A stretch of 64,000 nucleotides of DNA from Chitinophagaceae bacterium (GTDB taxonomy: Bacteria; Bacteroidota; Bacteroidia; Chitinophagales; Chitinophagaceae). Positions 35,217-42,769 of the stretch are shown piece by piece. The notes under the pieces are model-generated. The model searched no databases and was not told the origin of the DNA. It was given only the letters and a program-made list of their open reading frames with translations. How positions within the stretch are numbered: the stretch's first letter is position 1; each line of letters begins with the position of its first letter. The translations under genes were made by a program, and so were the position numbers. Location of the stretch: assembly GCA_947447825.1 (NCBI GenBank), contig CANFLL010000001.1:1-64000 (forward strand), in the 5' to 3' direction.

Positions 35217-35572
35217 AACTTTTACGTCAATCAACCCGTGCTTTACGTTAGGCAACCCCGTGATATAGGTAAAAGACCACAATTTTTGATAGAGATAACC
35301 CATGGTTTAGGTAAATAAGTGCGTGCTTTACGTCAAACAACCCGTGCTTTAGGTAACCAGACGTAAAGCACGGGTTGATTGACGTAAAATTTTACGTAGG
35401 CAGACGTAAAGCTTTACGTATGAGGACGTAAAATTTTACCTAACAAACCTAAAGTTTTAGGCTAACAACGTAAAGCACGGGGTTGCCTAACGTAAAGCAC
35501 GGGTTGATTGACGTAAAACTTTACGTAGGGAGACGTAAAATTTTACGTCTCCCTACGTAAAGTTTTTAAGAT
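35217..35572. repeat. 21-nt periodic dyad array 4 with long inverted arms
   Basis: About 15 units of 20-22 nt. The left half reads CGTGCTTTACGT- and the right half its complement ACGTAAAGCACG, so the array turns over near 35357. Arms 35217-35262 and 35476-35521 are reverse complements over 46 nt with one mismatch. Nested arms 35330-35351 and 35364-35385 match over 22 nt with one mismatch. In the right half, the unit cores are perfect dyads with different centres: ACGTAAAATTTTACGT, ACGTAAAGCTTTACGT and CCTAAAGTTTTAGG. Positions 35515-35566 form a 52-nt perfect palindrome. Confidence 0.95.
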
Positions 35573-35634
35573 TGGTTAAACAGTTAAACTTTAAAAAAGC
35601 AATGGAGGAGGGTATAGAGGGGCGAAAATAAATA

Positions 35635-35665
35635 CGGTCAACAACCCTCAATGTGTTGTTGACCG
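35635..35665. repeat. Perfect 11-bp dyad near the 3' end of the YncE gene
   Basis: CGGTCAACAAC and GTTGTTGACCG are exact reverse complements with a 9-nt loop. On the minus strand it is followed by TATTTATTTT, so it may end transcription of the gene at 35800-36801. Confidence 0.7.
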
Positions 35666-35721
35666 TGCAAGTCATCAATTATTAATCAATGCTTTTTAGT
35701 TTATGGAAATTCTACATACAC

Positions 35722-35752
35722 AGGAAGGTTTGGCTTTAAGCGAAGCCTTCCT
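35722..35752. repeat. Dyad related to the 292-348 hairpin
   Basis: AGGAAGGTTTGGCTT pairs with AAGCGAAGCCTTCCT with two imperfect pairs around a single-base loop. It shares the word AAGCGAAGCCTT with the perfect hairpin at 292-348. Confidence 0.7.
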
Positions 35753-35799
35753 TAACTAAAAGGCTTTGAATTATTAATTGTCAATTCTCAATTATATAC

Positions 35800-36801
35800 C
35801 TATTTGCCAACAACCAATACCTGAAATGTACCAGGTATTGCTTTTGGTCTTTTACCTGTATTAGTAGCTTCCAAATCTGCTGTAGGAGTGTAGAGTAAAT
35901 GAGTGGCTTCATCTAGTGCAATTGTTCTTGCTCCTTTCTTTGATATAAAATTCTCAACCACAGAATATTTATTTGCATTATCCTCATGAATAACGGTAAT
36001 GGTTCCATCTTCGCCATTGGAAGTGTAGATGTTTTTACTTGCAGCATCAAAAGCATTACCATCGCAACCTCCACCAATTGGCAAATCGGCAACTATTGCT
36101 CCCGTTTCTTCATTCAGTACTATTAGTTTTTTGTTATCTCCACAAGCTGCAAACAATCTTTTAGTCTTGGTATCTATTGCCAAACCAGTTGGTGCTTCAC
36201 CTGGCGCAATAGGCCAATGTGCAGTAACCACCATCTTTTTTGTATCAATAGCAACCACTTCACTCTTGTCTTCAAGGTTCACAAAAATTTTCCCTTCGCC
36301 ATTACTCACTGCAGTTTCTGGCGCACCCCCCACTGCAATTGTAGCAACAACTTTATCTGTTTCAGGATCTATAAAAGATAAATCTTTGCTTTTGCCATTG
36401 CATACAACTACTTTTTTAATTGATTCATCATAAAAAATAGCATCTGGCTTTTCGCCAGTGGCAACTGTTCCTATCACTTCCAAAGTCTTTAAATTGAATA
36501 TGGAAGCATTGTTTGTTTTGCCATTTGTAGTGTAGCCTTTGTTTAATGATGGCACAAAAGCAATTCCGTGAACACCACTTGTGTTCGGAATTACGCCAAT
36601 TGAATCACCTGTTTTTTTATCAATTACATTCACTTGTGTAGCGTGAGATACAAACAATCTATTACTGTTTGGCTGTACTGCTAGGTAGTCCCAGCCACCA
36701 TTGCCACCAATCCTTAGGGTGCTAATTACTTTTATAGAACCTTGCGCTTGGGCTGCCATGGCAAATGCAACCATCAAACCAACAGAAACAACTTTTTTCA
36801 T
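35800..36801 (-). CDS. Periplasmic YncE-family beta-propeller protein
   Basis: A 333-residue protein with a signal peptide (about 1-20, ending AAQAQ) and a seven-bladed YVTN/YncE-type propeller (blades such as NRLFVSHATQVNVIDKKTGD, KDLSFIDPETDKVVATIAVG, KKLIVLNEETGAIVADLPIG). Family members are secreted or periplasmic binding or metabolic proteins; none of the motifs defines a substrate. It lacks a T9SS C-terminal domain. It has no linked partner and is separated from the adhesin gene by a 261-bp spacer. Confidence 0.85.
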   Translation of the reverse strand: MKKVVSVGLMVAFAMAAQAQGSIKVISTLRIGGNGGWDYLAVQPNSNRLFVSHATQVNVIDKKTGDSIGVIPNTSGVHGIAFVPSLNKGYTTNGKTNNASIFNLKTLEVIGTVATGEKPDAIFYDESIKKVVVCNGKSKDLSFIDPETDKVVATIAVGGAPETAVSNGEGKIFVNLEDKSEVVAIDTKKMVVTAHWPIAPGEAPTGLAIDTKTKRLFAACGDNKKLIVLNEETGAIVADLPIGGGCDGNAFDAASKNIYTSNGEDGTITVIHEDNANKYSVVENFISKKGARTIALDEATHLLYTPTADLEATNTGKRPKAIPGTFQVLVVGK

Positions 36802-37006
36802 TTTAAATTTATTTATTAGGGTGCAATATATACAGTCAATATTGATATTACTGAAAGAAAAATGGTTGATTTTTTTGAGAACCTTCTCAAATGGAGAAAC
36901 TATTCAGGGGGTATTTAACCGCAAGGGACACTAAGGTTTTCATGAGGTATACAATGTTTTTTGGGTATTGTTTTTTCAGAATATCATTACCACTATGTTC
37001 ACTAAT

Positions 37007-37036
37007 AAAAAAGCCATCGCAAATCTGCGATGGCTT
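37007..37036 (-). terminator. Terminator of the large adhesin gene
   Basis: On the minus strand AGCCATCGCA and TGCGATGGCT pair with a 4-nt loop and are followed by six T (A-run at 37007-37012). Confidence 0.92.
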
Positions 37037-37062
37037 CAACAATAATCAAACGCTCAAAAAAA

Positions 37063-40000
37063 CTATTTTCCGTTTATCACAATTTTTTGTGTGTTATAAT
37101 TAACTCCTGAACCTTGTAGTGAAACATAATACACACCTTTCTTTAACCCTTGAGTTAGATTGATGGATGTGTTGTTCTGACCAACAATTGCACTAACTGA
37201 AGAAGAACTTACTAATCGACCTGTATTATCGAAAATGCTTAACTGTAATTGTGTGGCCGATGGGCTAGCAAAGCTTACTTTGAAAGCACCATTGTTAGGG
37301 TTAGGACTGATGCCCACCGTTTTAGCTTGCAACGTTTTTTCGTAAGCTACATCCACTTTGCTAAATGCTGCATTTGTGATGCCAGCAGTGAAGTTGATGG
37401 ATTGACCTGTTGGATTTTCGATGTTGTAAACAACAGAAGTAACATCACTTAAATCGATAGAAGCTGGTAAACTAGCATCAGTTGATTTGAAATCGCTTGC
37501 ACCAATTTGGTACGTTTGACCGTCTTGCAAACCAGTAATGTAGTAGGTATATTGACTCTTCCAGTTGCTAACACTTTCTTTAGTGATAGTAACCTTCATG
37601 TTTAAGCCTTCTGCACTTGTGCTTGCAGTAAACTTGAATGATTTATAACCAGTAAGGTTTTCAGCACTTGCACCACCTTTCAAATATTTGTAAATAGATA
37701 CATAGCTTGGCGTTGTAACATTTGCTTTAACGTCTCTCAATAGAGCGTATTCATCATTACTAACCACTCTGCTGCTATTGTTTGATATATTAAATTGTGC
37801 CACCGAAGTGTTGTTGTCACCACTTGTACCCCAAATGCCATCTGCCATATACAGCATATCTGCTTTAGCGTTATTAAACACCACACTAATATTTGCATCG
37901 TAAGAATCACTTACAGGAATAGAAACAGTAGATTTTGCATTAGCACTAATTGTGAATGGTACAATTACTTTATTGCTAGAACCACTGTTTTCAGTAGCAT
38001 GTTGTGTTAATTCGAAATAACCAGATGTGTTAGCAGTTTTGTTATTGATGGTAAGATTAAGGTTAGTGCCAATTCTGTTTGCAGCAGAAACATACGCTTT
38101 AGGAAGATCGTTTCCAGTAGTCAATTCAACAACAGGCATTGTAGTTTGCAATCTGCTCAATATTTCCTTAACCATTGTTGTTGCATCAGTAGGTGTTGCA
38201 GCCCAAAGTTGATAGTTAACCATTGTGTCTTCGCCAATGTAGTCGGTCATTAACCATTTGCTTTGCAATGAGTAAGTGTTTCTACCAGCTTTTTGACCAG
38301 CAGAGAAACTGATTGCATATTCCTTAGTTCCATCAGCTTGAAGAATGGTGTAACGGATGAAAGGAAGACTAGCAATTTGAATGTTTTCTACGTTCAACAA
38401 TTGCGCACCTTTCAATCTGTCGCAGATTGGTTTAGTGTGCGAATAGATTCCTCCAATAGTCTTAGTTGCAAAAGCAACAGCCTTAGGTGAATTATTCAAT
38501 GTGAAATCTATTGTGCGAACCTCAATAGCATTTGTAATGGAAGTTAGGTCGGTAACAGAAGCAGATTTATCGTAAGCAGTGTATGCACTATTTACTTTGT
38601 AAGGCATTACAGATGATAGGTTGCTAACTGTAGTTCCAAAAGTGGTATAACTACCTTTTTTAGGCGTTGCAATTAACTCTTCTGCACTGTATTTAACAAC
38701 ACCATTTTTGCCATTCTTGTATAGGTTAAAGTTTCGTGTGCCTATAGCTGCACCAATTGGTTTACTTTCTAAACCACCAGTTGCACCAGAAGTAACTGTA
38801 CCAGTATCGCAACTAACTACAAAAGGAAGTGTTGCTGTGGCTGAACATCCACCGTTAGTTACTGTGTAAGTAATGTTTGTTTTGCCATCAGCAATAGCCG
38901 TAACAACACCTGTTGCATCAACAGTTGCAACTGAATTATCTGAAGAAGCCCATGTTCCACCAACGGTTGTTTCGGTAAGTGTGGTTGTAGTTGTTGCACA
39001 AATAGTATCTGTTCCCACAATTGCATCAACTACCGGAGAAGGCGTAACAGACAATACTAAAGTTGCTGAACTGTCACAGCCAGCTGCATTTGTTAAGTTT
39101 GCAGTTTGCGCTCCTGCAGCAATGAAAGAAAGACCATTCCAAGAGTATGGTAGTTCATTTGAACAAATAGTTTTTGTAGTAGTAGATGTGCTAGATGAAC
39201 TTACCGTTAACACCAGCGTTGCAGCACTATCACACCCTGCCGCATTCTTTAAGTAAATAGTGTAAGAACCAGTGGTATTGTAGCTTGTACCATTCCAAAC
39301 GTAAGGAAGAGATTTGCTACAAACGCTCACTACAGTTGAAGAGGTAGAAGTTTCTTTTACAGCCAATACTAAAGTAGCCGCACTATCACAGTTAACTGCA
39401 TTTGTTAAATGAATGGTGTAAGAACCTGCTGCATTGTAGCTTGTACCATTCCAAGTATAAGGAAGAGAACTACCGCAAACGCTTATTGTTGTTGTAGATG
39501 AAGTTGCGGCTTTAACGGTTACGTTCATTGTATCGCTACAACCAGTAATTGAATTATTCAACACATAACTATACACACCAGCAGATGCACCAGTGTAAGT
39601 AGCTACTGAATTTAAAACATCAATTTGTGTGAAAGAAGCACCAGAAGGATTAGTAGATAATGGACTCCAACCACCAATGTGCCATCCTACAGAGTTGTAG
39701 AATTTAACACTTTCTGTACTGCAAACCACAGCGTCAGAACCAGCATTAGGCTTTGGATTAACTGTAAGTACTAAAGAAGCAGCACTATCGCAACCTGCTG
39801 CATTCGTTAGGTGAGCAATGTAAGTTCCAGCAGAAGTATATGTTGAACCATTGAAAGTGTAAGAACCACCTTCGCAGATGCTTGCAGAAGTTGCAGAAGT
39901 AGAATTTGCTTTTATTGTTAACACCAGCGTTGCAGCACTATCACAACCTGCTGCATTCGTTAAATGTGCGGTTTGAGTACCTGCTGCATTAAAGGTTAAA

Positions 40001-41439
40001 CCATTCCATGAATAGGGTAATTGACTAAGACAAACACTAAGTGTATTAGCAGAAGTAGAGGTTGCTTTTAATGATAATACTAAAGTTGCAGCACTATCAC
40101 AACCTGCTGCATTTAATAAATGTGCAGTTTGGGTACCTGCTGCATTAAAGGTTAAGCCATTCCAAGTGTATGGCAATGCACTGGGGCAGATGCTTAATGT
40201 ATTTGAAGAAGTAGAATTTGCTTTTACTGTCAATACTAAGTTTGCAGTGCTATCACATCCACCAGCGTTTTTAAGAAGTGCTGAATATGAACCAGCGGTT
40301 GAATAAGTGCTACCATTAAATGTGTAAGAACCTCCAGCGCAAATACTAGCATTAGTTATTGAAGATGTTGCTGCACAAGCAACAGCACAACCAGTTACGC
40401 TTGGAGTAAAAGGATAATGATGTAATTCACCACCATTTTGGGTGAATGATTGCCCAATTACTTGTCCTTCAATATTTGATGAACTGTTTTTTGTAATTAC
40501 AGCGTTAGGTGCAAAAACAGTTCCTTCAACAGTTGCACCAGAAGGTATGTTAAGTGTTGTGGTGTTGTAGAAATTATAGATGATGTATGGAGCGTTTGAA
40601 CCACCAATGCCAGATTGATTCCACACATTCCAGTTATAAGTACCAGGTGCATCAACGTTAATTACTAAAATGTGGCTAGCATCGGGGCTATTGTTGAAAG
40701 TAATGTTATTAGCATTTGTTAAATCAGTGCCAGAAACGTTTAGAACATTAGTTCCTGAAGCAAGCGTAATTTTTACTTGACCACTGGTTAATACACTGTT
40801 GATGGTTGAACCAAATACATTTCCATTAGGATTAGAAAGTATTTTACCTGAGGTGCTGCATGCTGCCAAACTAACGGCTGTTGCTTTCATGGTTGTAAAA
40901 GCAGAAGAGAAACTTATTTCAGAAGCTGTATTCGCATCACAAACTGGGTTATTAGAAGCAGAAACTGCTGTGCCCCAAGAGTTGTTGTGTGCATTGATAT
41001 TTATGTTTGAACCAGAAGCATAAGAAGCATTGCTAGCGGTTACATACATATTTGAAGCTGCATTATTGTTATCTACATACCAAACTTTTATGTTTGATGA
41101 GGCACAGTTACCTATTTTAAGATAACTAGTACCATTAACTTGTAATGAACCACTAGATAAGTTAACCTGCCCACCTACAAACAATCCAATTGGAACATTG
41201 CTTACTTTAAAAGTTGAATTGCTGTGAATGTTTACTTGGTAACCACCTGCAACAGTTAAGTTGCCTCCAATGGCAATTCCACCTTCAGACTCGTTAGTGA
41301 TTAGTGTTGCATCATTTTGCAAAAAGGCATTAAACCCAAGTGCAGGTGCTGTCGGACTCTGTGCTGAAGCACAGAAACAAATTAAGAACGTTAGTGCGAA
41401 GAAGGAAAGTAACTTGTTTGTCATAACTTTTTTTGTCAA
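37063..41439 (-). CDS. Large T9SS-secreted adhesin, choice-of-anchor A type
   Basis: A 1458-residue surface protein. Order: signal peptide (about 1-26); choice-of-anchor A domain (about 30-345, LGFNAFLQNDATLITNES, then EGGIAIGGNLTVAGGY); eight tandem copies of about 50-60 residues (about 350-780) with LPYSWNGLTFNAAGTQTAHL and AAGCDSAATLVLT; a BIG2/Ig-like domain (about 790-880); a long beta-rich region; and a T9SS sorting domain (last 80 residues, VGISPNPNNGAFKV to TQKIVINGK). The Cys in each CDS motif is conserved and may pair. Such proteins are exported by T9SS and displayed on the surface, typically as adhesins. The ligand is unknown. Confidence 0.9.
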   Translation of the reverse strand: MTKKVMTNKLLSFFALTFLICFCASAQSPTAPALGFNAFLQNDATLITNESEGGIAIGGNLTVAGGYQVNIHSNSTFKVSNVPIGLFVGGQVNLSSGSLQVNGTSYLKIGNCASSNIKVWYVDNNNAASNMYVTASNASYASGSNININAHNNSWGTAVSASNNPVCDANTASEISFSSAFTTMKATAVSLAACSTSGKILSNPNGNVFGSTINSVLTSGQVKITLASGTNVLNVSGTDLTNANNITFNNSPDASHILVINVDAPGTYNWNVWNQSGIGGSNAPYIIYNFYNTTTLNIPSGATVEGTVFAPNAVITKNSSSNIEGQVIGQSFTQNGGELHHYPFTPSVTGCAVACAATSSITNASICAGGSYTFNGSTYSTAGSYSALLKNAGGCDSTANLVLTVKANSTSSNTLSICPSALPYTWNGLTFNAAGTQTAHLLNAAGCDSAATLVLSLKATSTSANTLSVCLSQLPYSWNGLTFNAAGTQTAHLTNAAGCDSAATLVLTIKANSTSATSASICEGGSYTFNGSTYTSAGTYIAHLTNAAGCDSAASLVLTVNPKPNAGSDAVVCSTESVKFYNSVGWHIGGWSPLSTNPSGASFTQIDVLNSVATYTGASAGVYSYVLNNSITGCSDTMNVTVKAATSSTTTISVCGSSLPYTWNGTSYNAAGSYTIHLTNAVNCDSAATLVLAVKETSTSSTVVSVCSKSLPYVWNGTSYNTTGSYTIYLKNAAGCDSAATLVLTVSSSSTSTTTKTICSNELPYSWNGLSFIAAGAQTANLTNAAGCDSSATLVLSVTPSPVVDAIVGTDTICATTTTTLTETTVGGTWASSDNSVATVDATGVVTAIADGKTNITYTVTNGGCSATATLPFVVSCDTGTVTSGATGGLESKPIGAAIGTRNFNLYKNGKNGVVKYSAEELIATPKKGSYTTFGTTVSNLSSVMPYKVNSAYTAYDKSASVTDLTSITNAIEVRTIDFTLNNSPKAVAFATKTIGGIYSHTKPICDRLKGAQLLNVENIQIASLPFIRYTILQADGTKEYAISFSAGQKAGRNTYSLQSKWLMTDYIGEDTMVNYQLWAATPTDATTMVKEILSRLQTTMPVVELTTGNDLPKAYVSAANRIGTNLNLTINNKTANTSGYFELTQHATENSGSSNKVIVPFTISANAKSTVSIPVSDSYDANISVVFNNAKADMLYMADGIWGTSGDNNTSVAQFNISNNSSRVVSNDEYALLRDVKANVTTPSYVSIYKYLKGGASAENLTGYKSFKFTASTSAEGLNMKVTITKESVSNWKSQYTYYITGLQDGQTYQIGASDFKSTDASLPASIDLSDVTSVVYNIENPTGQSINFTAGITNAAFSKVDVAYEKTLQAKTVGISPNPNNGAFKVSFASPSATQLQLSIFDNTGRLVSSSSVSAIVGQNNTSINLTQGLKKGVYYVSLQGSGVNYNTQKIVINGK

Positions 41440-41857
41440 TTTGTTTTAAAATACTATCACGCAGAACTGCAAATTTGCAGTCGTACTACTACAATGCCTA
41501 TCCCTAAAATTAGGGGGCATCCAATATATATAACGGATAAACGGCTGTTTTATTATCCAACATAAGAAAAAACGCATAAATTTTACAATTAAGTAGATAT
41601 TTTATGTTTAAATTTTAAGTGTGGCATGATCTGCCATCTACTAGTTTGTAGAACATGTAATACAATCTGATTGACAAGCTAGATTTTGCAAACGAAGATT
41701 CATTTGAGAAGCACTCAAAGTATTTTACAGTACTTTACAAATACTATCATGAAAACAAAAATGTTGGTAAGATCCCCTTCGATTTACTTTATTTATCACT
41801 TTGCTAAAGTGGTTTTATTACTTTTGCGAAATATTTAAATACAGGTAAACAAAAAGC
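41440..41857. other. Divergent promoter region of adhesin and uppS
   Basis: No gene is seen. At 41819-41826 TACTTTTG (matching TAnnTTTG) precedes uppS by 31 bp. The rest is AT-rich. Confidence 0.6.
41819..41826 (+). promoter_or_regulatory. Promoter -7 box of uppS-bamA operon
   Basis: TACTTTTG is an exact match to TAnnTTTG, 31 bp upstream of the uppS start; a TTTG at 41800-41803 lies upstream but closer than the usual -33. Confidence 0.6.
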
Positions 41858-42619
41858 ATGGTATCAACAATTAGCCTAATTGACAATAATAAGTTGCCTA
41901 AACACATTGCAATCATCATGGATGGTAATGGGAGATGGGCCGCTGAAAAGGGACAAGAAAGATTATATGGCCATTATCATGGTGTAGAAAGTGTTCGAAA
42001 TATTGTAGAAGGAAGTTCTGAACTGGGCATTGAATATCTTACGCTTTATGCCTTCAGTACAGAAAATTGGGATAGGCCACAACAAGAGGTTAGTGGGTTA
42101 ATGGCTCTTTTAGCAGATACAGTTAGAAAAGAAGTACCATTGCTTAATAAAAATAATATTAAACTTCACATAATCGGCGACATAGAATTGATGCCTCCAT
42201 TTGCTGTAAAGGCACTAGAAGAATCTATGTTCTTAACTAGCCAAAATACTGGATTGAATCTTATAATGGCGTTGAGCTACAGTAGTAGATGGGAAATGGC
42301 AAATGCTATAAAAAAGATTGCTAAAGAAGTAGAAGCTGGTAATCTTAAATCGAACGATGTTTCTCAACACACACTAGAACAGTATTTGTCTACAAGTAAG
42401 TTTCCCGATCCAGAACTGATGATACGCACAAGTGGTGAATTCAGAATAAGCAATTTTTTACTATATCAATTGGCTTATGCTGAGTTATATTTTACAGAAA
42501 CTCGTTGGCCAGATTTCAGAAAAGAAAATCTTTATGAGGCTATTGTAGACTTCCAAAATCGCGAAAGGCGCTTTGGAAAAACAAGCAAACAAGTTCAGCA
42601 AGAAGAACCTGTTGCATAG
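41858..42619 (+). CDS. uppS: Isoprenyl transferase (undecaprenyl-PP synthase)
   Basis: A 253-residue cis-prenyltransferase. Catalytic D22 is in HIAIIMDGNGRWA. Other motifs are LTLYAFSTENWDRP and the C-terminal DPELMIRTSGEFRISNFLLY with LAYAELYF. It makes the C55 lipid carrier for peptidoglycan and O-antigen from isoprenoid precursors (compare ispF in this window). It is the first gene of the envelope block uppS-bamA-ompH-ompH, 150 bp before bamA. In many relatives a porG-like gene lies in this block; none is present here. Confidence 0.95.
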   Translation: MVSTISLIDNNKLPKHIAIIMDGNGRWAAEKGQERLYGHYHGVESVRNIVEGSSELGIEYLTLYAFSTENWDRPQQEVSGLMALLADTVRKEVPLLNKNNIKLHIIGDIELMPPFAVKALEESMFLTSQNTGLNLIMALSYSSRWEMANAIKKIAKEVEAGNLKSNDVSQHTLEQYLSTSKFPDPELMIRTSGEFRISNFLLYQLAYAELYFTETRWPDFRKENLYEAIVDFQNRERRFGKTSKQVQQEEPVA

Positions 42620-42769
42620 CTATTCATTTATATGGCATTTGTTTAACGTCTTATTTAACAAAGACTTTTAAAATATGCCTTTAATTTGCCACTTTTAATA
42701 ATAATTATTAATTTTTTGAAAGCTGTCTTTTTTTTTCAGCCTTTAGGCAAAATACAAATTCCCAAGCGG

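Larger units (their letters stand above)
34631..35799. other. 1.2-kb gene-free spacer containing array 4
   Basis: No gene is seen on either strand. From the left: AT-rich leader of porV; a 'cacaaag'-word stretch near 34900-34985; array 4 with its nested palindromes (35217-35572); a perfect dyad (35635-35665); and a dyad related to 292-348 (35722-35752). Confidence 0.8.

Noticed and set aside
36701-37103. Two plus-strand frames of 70-77 codons
   Set aside because: They lie across the 5' end and leader of a minus-strand gene and a terminator, without protein-like composition.
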